Shown piece after piece: positions 8,880-17,971 of a DNA stretch of 64,000 nucleotides. A program made the position numbers and the translations under genes. How positions within the stretch are numbered: position 1 is the stretch's first letter; the number at the start of each line of letters is the position of its first letter. Origin of the DNA: Brachybacterium tyrofermentans (GTDB taxonomy: Bacteria > Actinomycetota > Actinomycetes > Actinomycetales > Dermabacteraceae); contig NZ_JABUXW010000011.1 of the NCBI RefSeq assembly GCF_014897585.1, positions 1-64,000 on the forward strand, in the 5' to 3' direction. The notes beneath the pieces are model-generated. The model was not told where the DNA came from, ran no database searches, and was given only the letters and a program-made list of their open reading frames with translations.

Positions 8880-9755
8880 ATGACGACGACCCTCGAGCAC
8901 AGGCCCGGGACGGCGCCATCGCGACACCGTCCCGTCCTCTCCCGCAATTCCCCGACCCGGCGCGGACTGCGCACCGCCCTCGGGATCGTGTTCATCGCAA
9001 TCATGCTGTTCCCCATCTACTGGATGGTCAACGCTTCGCTCGCCCCCGGCGGGAACACGTTGAACGCCCAGCTGCTGCCGTTGAACCCGGACTTCAGCGG
9101 TTATGCCAGCGCCATCAGCGACCAGGGGCAGAACCTCGTCACCTCGCTGATCGTCGCCGTCGGCGCGGCGATCCTGTCGCTGGTGATCGCGACCCCGTGC
9201 GCCTACGCGCTGGCGCAGTTCCCCATCCGGGGCAGCGGCGTGGTGCTGTTCGTGGTCCTCATCGCACAGATGATCCCCGGCATCGTGATCGCGAACGCGC
9301 TGTACACGGCCTACAACACGGTGGGTCTGCTCAACACGATCCCCGGGTTGATCCTGGCCGACGCCACCGCCGGTATCCCGTTCTCGATCCTCATCATCCG
9401 TGCGTTCATGGAATCCTTCCCGAAGGAGATCGTCGAGGCCGCGCACATCGATGGCTGCGGCCACGTGCGGGCGTTCTGGTCGATCGTGCTCCCGGTGAGC
9501 ATCAACTCGCTGATCACCGCCGGGATCTTCTCGTTCCTCTTCGCCTGGAGCGACTTCCTCATGGCGCTGACCCTCACCACCGGCGAAACGATCCGTCCTG
9601 TCACGCTGGGCCTCTACAACTACATCGGCACCAACGACACCGATTGGAGCTCTGTGATGGCCACGGCCGTCATCGCTTCGGTGCCCGCGGTGGCGCTGAT
9701 GATCGCCGCTCAGAAGTACATCGCTGCCGGAGCTACCGGCGGCGCCGTCAAATGA
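8880..9755 (+). CDS. Carbohydrate ABC transporter permease (MalG type)
   Basis: A 291-aa partner permease with six predicted helices. The typical MalG opening FPIYWMVNASL follows the first helix, and the EAA loop EAAHIDGCGHVRAFWSIVLP is at about residues 184-203. GGAGG lies just before the ATG at 8880. It forms the heteromeric channel with the product of 7928-8875. Confidence 0.88.
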   Translation: MTTTLEHRPGTAPSRHRPVLSRNSPTRRGLRTALGIVFIAIMLFPIYWMVNASLAPGGNTLNAQLLPLNPDFSGYASAISDQGQNLVTSLIVAVGAAILSLVIATPCAYALAQFPIRGSGVVLFVVLIAQMIPGIVIANALYTAYNTVGLLNTIPGLILADATAGIPFSILIIRAFMESFPKEIVEAAHIDGCGHVRAFWSIVLPVSINSLITAGIFSFLFAWSDFLMALTLTTGETIRPVTLGLYNYIGTNDTDWSSVMATAVIASVPAVALMIAAQKYIAAGATGGAVK

Positions 9756-9856
9756 GAAATCGATCCCTCTGACCACGGCGCCACCACGCCCCGCATCACC
9801 CCACCCTCCGCACTCCCTGTCATCGACTGACCCCACCCCTCGGAAGGACCTGTTCC

Positions 9857-10660
9857 ATGGCTCTCGAGCCCACCACCCCGCTGCGCGTCACCGTCTGGGG
9901 CGAGAACCGCCACGAGCAGCGCGACCAGCGCGTGCGCGACCACTATCCCGAGGGCATGCACTCCGCCATCCGTGCCGGCATCGTCGAGAACCTCGGGGAC
10001 GACGTCACCACTCACATCGCACTGCTGGATGATCCTGAGCACGGGCTCACGGAGGAGGTCCTCGCCCGGACCGACGTGCTCACCTGGTGGGGTCACATGG
10101 CCCACGACGAGGTCTCCGACGAAGTCGCCGAACGCGTCCAGAAGCACGTGCTCGCCGGCATGGGCCTGGTGGTGCTGCACTCCGGGCACTGGTCCAAGCC
10201 GTTCACCCGATTGATGGGCACCACCTGCACGCTGCGCTGGCGCAACGAGGCCGATCGCGAGCTGGTGTGGACCGTGAACCCCAGTCATCCGATCGCCGAG
10301 GGCGTGCCCCACCCGATCGTCATCCCCGAGCAGGAGATGTACGGCGAGCACTTCGACATCCCCGTGCCCGACGAGCTGGTGTTCGTCTCGTCCTTCAGCG
10401 GGGGAGAGGTGTTCCGCTCGGGCTGCGCCTTCCGCCGCGGCAAGGGCAAGATCTTCTACTTCAGCCCCGGGGACCAGGACTACCCCGTCTACCAGCACAC
10501 CGACGTGCGCCGGGTGGTCGCCAACGGCGTGAGCTGGGCACGCCCGGCCGCCGGCGACCGCGAGGTGCCCTTCCTGGACCGCTACGAGACCGACTGGTTC
10601 CTCACCGGCTCCGGCGGTCAGGGCCTGGGCGACGCCGAGGCGGCGGGCAAGAGCGCATGA
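9857..10660 (+). CDS. ThuA-like domain protein
   Basis: A 267-aa protein of the ThuA family (class I glutamine-amidotransferase-like fold), found in trehalose/disaccharide utilisation operons. Visible blocks are [11 protein letters not shown] at residues 11-21, [29 protein letters not shown], and [18 protein letters not shown] near the end. In some sugar operons ThuA acts with a Gfo/Idh/MocA oxidoreductase in forming or using 3-keto-glycosides. The oxidoreductase gene here starts within its stop codon (ATGA overlap), which supports coupled function. The exact sugar is unknown. The 101 bp before it contain a GAAATCGATC sequence but no clear terminator. Confidence 0.82.
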   Translation: MALEPTTPLRVTVWGENRHEQRDQRVRDHYPEGMHSAIRAGIVENLGDDVTTHIALLDDPEHGLTEEVLARTDVLTWWGHMAHDEVSDEVAERVQKHVLAGMGLVVLHSGHWSKPFTRLMGTTCTLRWRNEADRELVWTVNPSHPIAEGVPHPIVIPEQEMYGEHFDIPVPDELVFVSSFSGGEVFRSGCAFRRGKGKIFYFSPGDQDYPVYQHTDVRRVVANGVSWARPAAGDREVPFLDRYETDWFLTGSGGQGLGDAEAAGKSA

Positions 10661-11796
10661 GCGCCACAGCATCGAACCTCGCAGCACAGACTCCCGTGAA
10701 GGTCGTCGTGGTCGGCGCCGGCGGCATGGGCAGGGCGTGGATCGGCACCGTGCTGCGCAGCGCCGACGCCCAGCTCGTCGGGGTGGTCGACGTGATCGAC
10801 GGCGCTGCACGCAGTGCGGTCCAGGAGGTCGTGCCCGCCGATCTCCGCACCGGGATCGCCACGGGCACCGATACGGTCACCGTCGCCCGGGAGGCCGGGG
10901 CCGAGGCCGTGATCGACGTGACGATCCCCGCCGCCCATCACGCCGTCACGGCCGATTCGCTCCACGCCGGGTTCCCGGTGCTGGGGGAGAAGCCCTGCGC
11001 GGCGACCCTTGCCGAGGCCGTCTCCCTGGCGGGGCACGCCGAGGCGACGGGGAAGCTGTTCATGGTCTCCCAGTCCCGTCGCAACAATCCTCATCTGCAC
11101 GAGACGAGGCGGCTCGCCGACGAGCTCGGCGGCGCCGGAATCGTGGACACCCGGTTCTACAAGGCACCCCGCTTCGGCGGGTTCCGGGACGAGATGGACC
11201 ATCCCCTGATCGTCGACATGGCGATCCATGCCTTCGACGCCGGGCGGGTGCTGCTGGACGGCAACCCCGTCTCCGTCACCGCCAGCTCCTACAACCCCCC
11301 GTGGAGCTGGTACGCCGGGGACGCCGCGGCGACCGTCGCGATCACCTATGACACCGGGGCGGTCCACACCTTCTCCGGATCCTGGGCCGCTCCCGGCGGC
11401 GAGACCAGCTGGAACGGCGACTGGCTGCTGAGCTGCGCGAACGGCTCGGTGAGCTGGGACGGGGAGACGCCTCCCGCCGCCAACCCCGAGGACGGCGAGG
11501 AGATCGCTGGACGCAACCCCGCCGCCGACGAGCTCTGGGAACTCGACGCCTCCCTGGCCGGCTTCTGCGCCGCCCTGCGCGGCGGGGACGTCCCCGCCTC
11601 CGAGGTGCACGGGAACGTGTGGACCCAGGCGATCGTCGAGGCCGCGGTGCGCGCCGCGGACACGGGACGCCGAGTGGACCTCGCCGAGATCCTCGACGAG
11701 GCTCTCGAGAGCGCCCGCGTCCTGGATGTCGCCGATGGGCGCAGCCAGGCCCTGACCGCATGGAAGACTGGGACTTCTGGTCTGACCGCCGCGTGA
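10657..11796 (+). CDS. Gfo/Idh/MocA family oxidoreductase
   Basis: A 379-aa NAD(P)-dependent sugar dehydrogenase-type enzyme. The Rossmann motif [13 protein letters not shown] is at about residues 16-28. [10 protein letters not shown] at about 108-117 carries the family EKP lysine. [13 protein letters not shown] (about 188-200) supplies the catalytic Asp/His pair. Start ATG 10657 overlaps the ThuA stop by 4 bp. Together with ThuA it probably oxidises or rearranges the imported sugar. Substrate and cofactor preference are not readable. Confidence 0.88.
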   Translation: MSATASNLAAQTPVKVVVVGAGGMGRAWIGTVLRSADAQLVGVVDVIDGAARSAVQEVVPADLRTGIATGTDTVTVAREAGAEAVIDVTIPAAHHAVTADSLHAGFPVLGEKPCAATLAEAVSLAGHAEATGKLFMVSQSRRNNPHLHETRRLADELGGAGIVDTRFYKAPRFGGFRDEMDHPLIVDMAIHAFDAGRVLLDGNPVSVTASSYNPPWSWYAGDAAATVAITYDTGAVHTFSGSWAAPGGETSWNGDWLLSCANGSVSWDGETPPAANPEDGEEIAGRNPAADELWELDASLAGFCAALRGGDVPASEVHGNVWTQAIVEAAVRAADTGRRVDLAEILDEALESARVLDVADGRSQALTAWKTGTSGLTAA

Positions 11797-11822
11797 GCGG
11801 TGGCCCGAAGGAAGGGTAGGGG

Positions 11823-12809
11823 GTGGCGGTGAGGAAGAAAGCACCGACGAGCCAGGACGTCGCCCGACTGGCCGGGGTCTCCCAGTCCACGGTGAGCTAC
11901 GTGCTCACCGGATCCCGCCCCATCTCCGAGGCCACCAGGGCCCGGGTCGAGGACGCCATCGAGAAGCTCGGCTACCACCCCAACTCCGGGGCCCGCACCC
12001 TGCGCTCCCAGCGCAGCGGCGTGATCGGTCTGATGGTCCCGGAGGCGGAGTCCGATGATGGCGTGCTCATGGTGTTCATCGGCGCGATCGCCCGCGAGGC
12101 CCGCCGTTACGGCTACGACATCCTGCTGGTCACCGCCCAGGAAGGGGCGCAGGGCATACGCCGTGTGGTGCGCACAGGGGTGTGCGAGGCGCTGATCCTC
12201 ATGGAGCTGGGACGGCACGACGAACGGGTGGCCCCGGTGATCGAGTCGGGGCTGCCCTTCGTGACCATCGGCAAGCCCGACGAGTTCCCGCAGGGCTCTG
12301 TCGTGGACCTCGACTTCGAGATGCTGGGCGGGATGATCGTCGAGCGCGCCGTCGAGGAGCAGTGCGACCGTCTGCTCCTGTTCGGCGAGCCCGGGCGCAA
12401 GCGCTCCCGCAACGACGTCGCCCGCTTCCTTGCCGGGGTGGAGGACGCCGCCTCGGAGGAGGGCCTCGAGGTCGTGCTGGACGCTGTCCCGCTGGCCGAC
12501 GTGCCGGACCAGGCGCTGCGCCTGACCCTCCCGAACCAGCGCACCGCACTGTTCGGCATCACCGGCGTGCGCCAGGTGCTGTTCGCGATGGCGGCGACCG
12601 GCGCCCTCGTGGACGACACCCGGCTGTTCATCGCCCTCAGCGGCGAGGACCTCGTGGACGTCAGCCCGCTGCTGGCCTCCGTGCCGCAGCTCGACCCCCG
12701 ACGGATCGAGATCAGCGAGCTCGCCGTCCAGGAGCTCGTCCGGCTGCTGCAGGTCGAGGGTGCCGGTCCCCGCGTCACACTCGTCGAGCCCCGCTGGCTC
12801 GAGGGCTGA
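11823..12809 (+). CDS. LacI family transcriptional regulator
   Basis: A 328-aa LacI/GalR repressor. The HTH is at residues 8-27 (TSQDVARLAGVSQSTVSYVL) with the hinge-helix region around YHPNSGARTLRSQRSG. A periplasmic-binding-like sensor domain follows from residue 60. GTG 11823 is used here; GTG 11829 is equally possible, and AGGAAGGG precedes both. It is the last gene of the sugar operon (26 bp after the oxidoreductase). It most likely binds the GAATCGATTC sites at 6334 and 6570 and is released by the transported sugar or its product. Confidence 0.88.
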   Translation: MAVRKKAPTSQDVARLAGVSQSTVSYVLTGSRPISEATRARVEDAIEKLGYHPNSGARTLRSQRSGVIGLMVPEAESDDGVLMVFIGAIAREARRYGYDILLVTAQEGAQGIRRVVRTGVCEALILMELGRHDERVAPVIESGLPFVTIGKPDEFPQGSVVDLDFEMLGGMIVERAVEEQCDRLLLFGEPGRKRSRNDVARFLAGVEDAASEEGLEVVLDAVPLADVPDQALRLTLPNQRTALFGITGVRQVLFAMAATGALVDDTRLFIALSGEDLVDVSPLLASVPQLDPRRIEISELAVQELVRLLQVEGAGPRVTLVEPRWLEG

Positions 12810-12836
12810 AGGTCGGCAGTCGGACCACGACGCCCG

Positions 12837-13358
12837 CTACGCGCGAAGCCGGCTCCGGTCGAGCCTCAGCACGATCCTGCGGACCACGCCGTCGGGATCG
12901 ATCGTGAGCGCGACGGATGCGGCGCCGTCGCGCCAGGACCCCGTCCGGGGCAATGGTTCGTAGCCCTCCTCCACGAGCGGGGGAGCGGTGACCGAGTCGC
13001 GATCGATCGACACGGTCCACTCTTCGATCGCGTCGAGCCTCCCGTTCGGCGCCCCCGGCGAGCCCGTCGAGGCGAGCGACGCGGAGAGCCTGCCGCACCC
13101 GATATGCGCAGAGGTACCGAGCAGAGTCAGCGAACTGAGACGGAAGTCTGTGGTGACCTCAGGGGAGATCCAGAAGAGGAGATCCCCGAAGTCGACGGAC
13201 AGGCTGTGGTCCTGAGGTTCGGTGGCCCTCTCGGTCACCTCGACGGTGAGCTGGCCGTGGCCTCCCCGGTCGACCTCGTCCTGGGGCATCGACTCATCTG
13301 CGGAGGAATCTCCCGAGTCGACCGAGAACCTGGCGGCGAGAGGCGCTGGCGATGTCAT
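12837..13358 (-). CDS. Hypothetical protein
   Basis: A 173-aa protein I do not recognise. The N-terminal 30 residues are Ser/Asp-rich. The central part is hydrophobic (DFGDLLFWISPEVTTDFRLSSLTLLG). The C-terminus SVALTIDPDGVVRRIVLRLDRSRL looks like beta strands. There is no signal peptide or membrane helix. The longer open frame starts upstream, but ATG 13358 is preferred: TACAGT ends exactly 6 nt before it, the leaderless geometry seen for other genes here. It converges on the LacI gene with 27 bp between. Confidence 0.55.
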   Translation of the reverse strand: MTSPAPLAARFSVDSGDSSADESMPQDEVDRGGHGQLTVEVTERATEPQDHSLSVDFGDLLFWISPEVTTDFRLSSLTLLGTSAHIGCGRLSASLASTGSPGAPNGRLDAIEEWTVSIDRDSVTAPPLVEEGYEPLPRTGSWRDGAASVALTIDPDGVVRRIVLRLDRSRLRA

Positions 13359-13364
13359 GGCGCG

Positions 13365-13370
13365 ACTGTA
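13365..13370 (-). promoter_or_regulatory. -10 element of the hypothetical gene
   Basis: TACAGT on the minus strand ends 6 nt before the ATG at 13358. This placed the start codon, since no Shine-Dalgarno is visible. The -35 is weak. Confidence 0.4.
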
Positions 13371-13601
13371 GATGGCGGGCCCCGGACTCTGCGCCGATCT
13401 ACCGCCAGCCGACTGACCGCCAGCCGGGCGGTCGAGGTTCGAACGCTTGCGGTGACGGACGGTGAACCGGCGACGACGGGGCATTCCGCTGTGAGCGAGC
13501 AGGGATCCCGGTCCGTCTCTGGCGACCAGCGCGAACCGGCCCATACTTCCTGCAGATCAGCGCTCTGCAGCAGCAAAAGCCCAGGCCGCAGATGACTGAT
13601 C

Positions 13602-13620
13602 GGTCACCAAGCGGGTGACC
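13602..13620. promoter_or_regulatory. Inverted repeat upstream of the CMD/iron-uptake operon
   Basis: GGTCACC (13602-13608) and GGTGACC (13614-13620) are perfect 7-bp arms around AAGCG. The site is 56-74 bp before the CMD ATG, upstream of the presumed -35. It does not resemble the DtxR/IdeR iron box, so iron control through this site is not supported. Confidence 0.35.
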
Positions 13621-13663
13621 ACTGACACCTCAGCCATCCGCAAAGTTCAACTTGGGTCATGCA

Positions 13664-13669
13664 TAAAAT
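13664..13669 (+). promoter_or_regulatory. -10 element of the CMD/iron-uptake operon
   Basis: TAAAAT ends exactly 6 nt before the ATG at 13676, in a locally AT-rich stretch. A leaderless message is predicted. No good -35 at 16-18 bp was found. Confidence 0.45.
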
Positions 13670-13675
13670 GTCGTC

Positions 13676-14902
13676 ATGTCAGATGCGACCAGCTCTCTCG
13701 ACGCCCACCAGATCCTTGCCGCTGTCCTCACGGATGCCCCGGAAGCCCGCGAGACGCTCACGGTGCTGCGCCCCGAGGTCCTCGCCCACACCCGTGAGGC
13801 CTACGACGCGCTGTACCGCAGCGAGCAACCGTTGCCTGCTGCTGTGCTGCACGCCCTGGCCGCCGTCACCGCGGACTGGCAGGGCAGCGGCCCGCTCGCC
13901 CAGTGGCACCGTGCCCAGGGGGCCGACGCACAGCTCACCGCCGCCGATCCGGTCGCCACCGACCTCCGCGGCCCCGACGGCGCGACCCTCGACGCCGCGA
14001 CGCTCAACGCCCTGCGGGATCACGTCGACCTGCTGTCGATCTCCCCGGCGCTGACCACCCGCGCCGACCAGCAGCGACTGCTCGACGCCGGCGTCAGCTC
14101 ACCGATCGCCGTGCTCATCAGCCAGCTCGTCTCCTTCGAGAGCTACCTCCAGCGCCTCGTCGCCGGCCTCGCCGCGCTCCATGACCTCGAGGTCCCGTCG
14201 GCCGACGCCCCCGTGCGACTGACGCACACCCACGGCCGCGCCGCCGAGCACGGCGGGACCACCGTCACCGGCCGCACCCGCCCGTCTGTCTTCACCCGCG
14301 AGCAGCTCCAGTGGGAGCCATGGGTCGAGGTGCCTGCAGAGGACGAGCTCACCGAGCTCCAGCGCGACTCCTTCGCGTCCAAGGCCAGCACCAACAGCGT
14401 CTACTTCCGGATGCTCTCGCAGACTCCGGGCATCACGAAGGCCCGCAGCGCCCTGGACAACGCGATCTTCCTGCCGCGGGACGGCGCCCCCAAGGCCGAG
14501 CGCGAGCTCGCCGCCGCCGTGACCAGCAAGGTTAACGACTGCATCTACTGCGCCTCCGTGCACGCGAGGAAGTCCGCCGGCTTCTCCAAGCGGCCCGAGG
14601 ACGTCGACGCCCTGCTCGCCGCCGCTCTCGAGCGTGACGCCGACTGGATCTCTGCGGAGCTCGCCCCTCTGAGCGCCGTGCAGGACGAGCGCTGGAGCGC
14701 CGTGGTCACCGCGGCCGCTGAGCTCTCTCGCCCGCGCCCCCTCCTCACGGCCGAGGCGATCCACGCGCTGCGCCGCCTGGAGCTCACCGAACCCCAGATC
14801 GCCGACGTGCTCACCGCCGCCGCCTTCTTCGCCTGGGCGAACCGCCTCATGCTCAGCCTCGGGGAGCCCTCGCTGCCCGACGCCGAGCAGGCCGCGGCCT
14901 GA
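13676..14902 (+). CDS. Fused CMD-domain / alkylhydroperoxidase-like protein
   Basis: A 408-aa protein that appears to join two carboxymuconolactone-decarboxylase-like halves. The first half (about 1-185) lacks a CxxC. The second (about 210-395) has the AhpD-type redox site NDCIYCASVH with Cys289, Cys292 and His296. From memory, the halves resemble the paired families named after Avi_7170 (CMD domain) and Avi_7169 (alkylhydroperoxidase domain), which are usually separate genes beside ABC transporters. A peroxidase or quinone-type redox role is inferred. It heads a run with a siderophore-type ABC importer and a flavoprotein, 47 bp before the binding-protein gene. Confidence 0.75.
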   Translation: MSDATSSLDAHQILAAVLTDAPEARETLTVLRPEVLAHTREAYDALYRSEQPLPAAVLHALAAVTADWQGSGPLAQWHRAQGADAQLTAADPVATDLRGPDGATLDAATLNALRDHVDLLSISPALTTRADQQRLLDAGVSSPIAVLISQLVSFESYLQRLVAGLAALHDLEVPSADAPVRLTHTHGRAAEHGGTTVTGRTRPSVFTREQLQWEPWVEVPAEDELTELQRDSFASKASTNSVYFRMLSQTPGITKARSALDNAIFLPRDGAPKAERELAAAVTSKVNDCIYCASVHARKSAGFSKRPEDVDALLAAALERDADWISAELAPLSAVQDERWSAVVTAAAELSRPRPLLTAEAIHALRRLELTEPQIADVLTAAAFFAWANRLMLSLGEPSLPDAEQAAA

Positions 14903-14949
14903 CCCTCCTGCACCTTCCCCGTCCTCCCCGCTGAACCCCTCGAGGAACC

Positions 14950-16035
14950 ATGACCCCCACGCAACCCGCACTCCGTCGCCGTACCCTGTTCGGCGCCGTT
15001 CTCGCCACTGTGCCCGTCCTGGGCCTCGCCGCCTGCGGCGAGGTCACGGTGGAGGGCGATTCCGCCGTGAGCGACGAGGACACCTCGATCACCATCACCG
15101 ACGACCAGGGCCGCGAGGTCGTGCTGCCCGGCCCCGCGCAGAAAGCCGTGGTGCTGAACAGCTACACCAATGAGTTCGTGCGCGCGATCGGCGCCGGCGA
15201 CACGGTGGTGGGCGTGGACCGCGCCTCCCTGGATCGCCTGCCGTACCTGCCGCTGGAGGAGAGCCAGGTCATCGCCGAGGGACTGGACCAGCTCAACTAC
15301 GAGGCGATCGCGAAGCTCTCGCCCGACGTCGTGATCCTGCCCCGCAACGCCGTCTGGCAGGAGGCCGCCGAGCAGCTCGAGCCCTTCGGCATCCCGCTGG
15401 TCGTCGCGACCGCCTGGGACACCGAGGTCGTCGACGCCACCATCACGCTGCTCGGCCGGGTGTTCGGGGCCGACGACGGGGCCCGGACGGTGCTCGAGTT
15501 CAAGGACGAGATCTCGGGCCTGCTCACCGAGCGCCTCGCGGACGTCGAGCCCGTCCCGGTCTACTTCGAGACCGTCGAGCCGTACCTCACCACCCTGCCC
15601 GGCTCCGGCTTCCACGCCATGATCCTCGCCGGCGGCGGCAGCAACATCTTCGACGACGCCTCCGGCGGCGACGCCCAGGAGGAGCTGACCGTCGACCCCA
15701 GCGAGGTCGTGCTGCGCGACCCCGAGTTCGTGATCCATGAGTTCGAGCCCTCCGCCGAGCCCGTGGACCGCTTCGAGGACCTCCGCGCCGATCTCGCCGC
15801 GCGCCCCGGCTGGAGCGGGATGACCGCCCTCGCCGAGGGGAACGTCGCGGTCGCCAACGGCTGGGCCACCAGCGCGCTGGGCAAGTCGATCGGCGCCCTC
15901 TACCTCGGCGCCTGGCTCCATCCCCGGGAGATGGCCGACGTGAAGCCCGATGAGTACCTCACCCGCTGGGTCACCGAGTTCCAGGACACCGAGCTCTCCG
16001 ACCCGGCCGACTACGTGCAGGGGCCGCAGCCGTGA
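14950..16035 (+). CDS. Iron-siderophore ABC transporter substrate-binding lipoprotein
   Basis: A 361-aa FepB/FhuD-type (family 8 fold) binding protein. Signal peptide with lipobox GLAAC (Cys29), preceded by RRRTLFG, so Tat export is possible. Family features include ITITDDQGREVVLPGPAQKAVVL at about residues 47-70 and YEAIAKLSPDVVIL near 120. It would bind ferric siderophore or haem at the cell surface. It overlaps the permease start by 4 bp (ATG/GTG-TGA type), so the two are translationally coupled. Confidence 0.87.
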   Translation: MTPTQPALRRRTLFGAVLATVPVLGLAACGEVTVEGDSAVSDEDTSITITDDQGREVVLPGPAQKAVVLNSYTNEFVRAIGAGDTVVGVDRASLDRLPYLPLEESQVIAEGLDQLNYEAIAKLSPDVVILPRNAVWQEAAEQLEPFGIPLVVATAWDTEVVDATITLLGRVFGADDGARTVLEFKDEISGLLTERLADVEPVPVYFETVEPYLTTLPGSGFHAMILAGGGSNIFDDASGGDAQEELTVDPSEVVLRDPEFVIHEFEPSAEPVDRFEDLRADLAARPGWSGMTALAEGNVAVANGWATSALGKSIGALYLGAWLHPREMADVKPDEYLTRWVTEFQDTELSDPADYVQGPQP

Positions 16036-17117
16036 CCGCCACCCTCGAGAAGTCGCCCGCTCCGGCCCCGGCATCGGCTCCCGCCCGCAGCCACGAGCTG
16101 CGCAAGCGCCTGGTCCTCGCCGTGGGCCTCGTCGTCTCCGTGCTCGCCCTGATCACCTCGGTGACCATCGGCACCGCCGGCGTGGGCTTCGGCGACGTGC
16201 TCCGCTCGATCCAGGTGAGCATCCTCGGCGGGACGATCAGCGCCGACTTCGCCTCCTCCTACGCCGTGATCACCCAGCTGCGCCTGCCCCGCGTGCTGCT
16301 CGCCTTCACCGCCGGCGCCGCGCTGTCCGTCTCCGGCGTGCTCATGCAGGGGCTGCTCCGCAACCCGCTGGTCAGCCCCTTCACCCTGGGCGTCTCCCCG
16401 GCGGCGGCCTTCGGCGCGGCCCTCGTGATCACCCTCGCCGGCACCAACCAGCTCCCGGCCTGGGCCACGATCGCCGGCGCCATGGTCATGTCGCTCATGG
16501 TCTCCGCGCTCGTGCTCGGCATCGCCACCGCCCGCCGCATGGCCATCGCCACGCTGCTGCTGCTCGGCATCGCCATGACCCAGATCTTCGAGGCCCTCAC
16601 CTCGGCGCTGCAGTTCACCGCGAACGAGAACACCCTGCAGGCGATCATCCGCTGGACCTTCGGCTCGGTGAACGACGCCAGCTGGCAGGACGTGCTCATC
16701 GTCGGCGCCGTCACCGTGCTCGCCCTTCCGCTGACGATGTGGTTCTCCAAGGATCTCAACGCCATCGCCTTCGCCGGCGACGACGCCGCCCGCAGCTTCG
16801 GCGTCAACGTGGGCCCGCTGCGCGTGGGCCTGATCGCCCTGTCGGTCACCCTCGCCGCGATCGTGGTCAGCTTCTGCGGGATCATCGGTTTCGTGGGTCT
16901 CGTCGGCCCGCACATCGCGCGCCTGGCCATCGGCGCCGACCACCGGCATCTGCTGCCCTTCGCGGCGCTCTCCGGCGGGCTGCTCCTGCTGGTCGCCGAC
17001 GCCGTGGGCCGCACGGTGATCGCCCCCGCGGTGGTGCCCGTCGGGATCGTGGTCGCCTTCATCGGCGGCCCCGTGTTCATCTATCTCATCCTCACGCGAA
17101 GGAACACCCTGAAGTGA
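16032..17117 (+). CDS. FecCD-family siderophore ABC transporter permease
   Basis: A 361-aa membrane protein with about nine to ten hydrophobic segments. FecCD/BtuC hallmarks are RLPRVLLAFTAGAALSVSGVLMQGLLRNPLVSPFTLG (about residues 83-120) and GFVGLVGPHIARL (about 287-300). It has only one permease gene partner in the window, so it probably acts as a homodimer. The start is GTG 16032 overlapping the binding-protein stop; the next gene's GTG overlaps its own stop. Confidence 0.9.
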   Translation: MTATLEKSPAPAPASAPARSHELRKRLVLAVGLVVSVLALITSVTIGTAGVGFGDVLRSIQVSILGGTISADFASSYAVITQLRLPRVLLAFTAGAALSVSGVLMQGLLRNPLVSPFTLGVSPAAAFGAALVITLAGTNQLPAWATIAGAMVMSLMVSALVLGIATARRMAIATLLLLGIAMTQIFEALTSALQFTANENTLQAIIRWTFGSVNDASWQDVLIVGAVTVLALPLTMWFSKDLNAIAFAGDDAARSFGVNVGPLRVGLIALSVTLAAIVVSFCGIIGFVGLVGPHIARLAIGADHRHLLPFAALSGGLLLLVADAVGRTVIAPAVVPVGIVVAFIGGPVFIYLILTRRNTLK

Positions 17118-17971
17118 GCCTCTCCGTCGACCGCCTCTCCTTCTCCTACGGCAAGCGCAGGATCCTCGAGGACATCTCCTTCGAGGTCGCTCCGGGAGCG
17201 TTCTGCGCCCTGCTGGGCCCGAACGGGTCCGGGAAGTCAACGCTGGTCAAGGCCATCGCCGGGGTGCACCGGGCCAAGGCCGGCCGGGTCGCCGTCGAGG
17301 GCCGGGACACCTCCTCGCTCGGTCGCCGCGAGCTCGCCACAGTCGTCGGCTACGTGCCGCAGGCCGGCGACGCCCCCTTCGACCTCACCGTGCGCGAGGC
17401 CGTCATGCTGGGCCGCACCCCGCACTTCGGCATCGCCCCGCGGCAGGAGGACCGGGCGACGGTCGAGGACGCGATCGTGCGCATGGGCCTCACCGACCTC
17501 GCCGAGCGCAGCATGTCCGAGCTCTCCGGCGGTCAGGCCCAGCGCGCGCTGATCGCTCGGGCGCTGGCCCAGGAGACCCGCGTGCTACTGCTGGACGAGC
17601 CCACCAGCGCGCTCGACCTGCGCTACCAGATCGAGACCCTGCAGCTGGTCCGCCAGATCACCCGCGAGGAGGGCATCAGCGCCCTGATCGCCATCCACGA
17701 CCTCAACCACGCCGCCCGCTACTGCGACCAGGTGATCGTGCTGCACGACGGTCGCATCACCGCCGACGGCAGCCCCGCCGACGCGCTGCAGGCGCCGACC
17801 CTGCGCACGGTCTACGAGGTGGACGTCGAGGTCGGCCTCAGCGACGGCACGGTCGAGGTGCGCCCCCGTGTCGACGAGCACGGCGTCACCCGCACCGGCT
17901 CCCGTCTCGACGAGATCGACGCCGACGGATCCGTCCGGGACAGCACCCGAGAACCGGTAGACGCCCGATGA
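17114..17971 (+). CDS. Iron-siderophore ABC transporter ATP-binding protein
   Basis: A 285-aa FepC-type ATPase. Walker A GPNGSGKST is at about residues 35-43, the Q-loop YVPQAG follows, signature LSGGQAQR is near 136, Walker B VLLLDEPTSALD near 157, and the switch His in AIHDLNHA. The C-terminal 40 residues extend past the usual end. Start GTG 17114 lies within the permease stop (GTGA). Its own stop overlaps the ATG of the flavoprotein, so the four genes 14950-19872 are one coupled unit. Confidence 0.9.
   Translation: MSLSVDRLSFSYGKRRILEDISFEVAPGAFCALLGPNGSGKSTLVKAIAGVHRAKAGRVAVEGRDTSSLGRRELATVVGYVPQAGDAPFDLTVREAVMLGRTPHFGIAPRQEDRATVEDAIVRMGLTDLAERSMSELSGGQAQRALIARALAQETRVLLLDEPTSALDLRYQIETLQLVRQITREEGISALIAIHDLNHAARYCDQVIVLHDGRITADGSPADALQAPTLRTVYEVDVEVGLSDGTVEVRPRVDEHGVTRTGSRLDEIDADGSVRDSTREPVDAR

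Larger units (their letters stand above)
13359..13675. other. 317-bp divergent intergenic region
   Basis: The region separates the minus-strand hypothetical gene from the plus-strand CMD/AhpD gene. It holds two -10 elements (13365-13370 minus, 13664-13669 plus) and one inverted repeat (13602-13620). Small open frames on both strands here look like chance. Confidence 0.45.

Noticed and set aside
13602..13669. DtxR/IdeR iron box before the siderophore importer operon
   Set aside because: The region contains GGTCACC-N5-GGTGACC and TAAAAT but nothing close to the TTAGG-type iron box.
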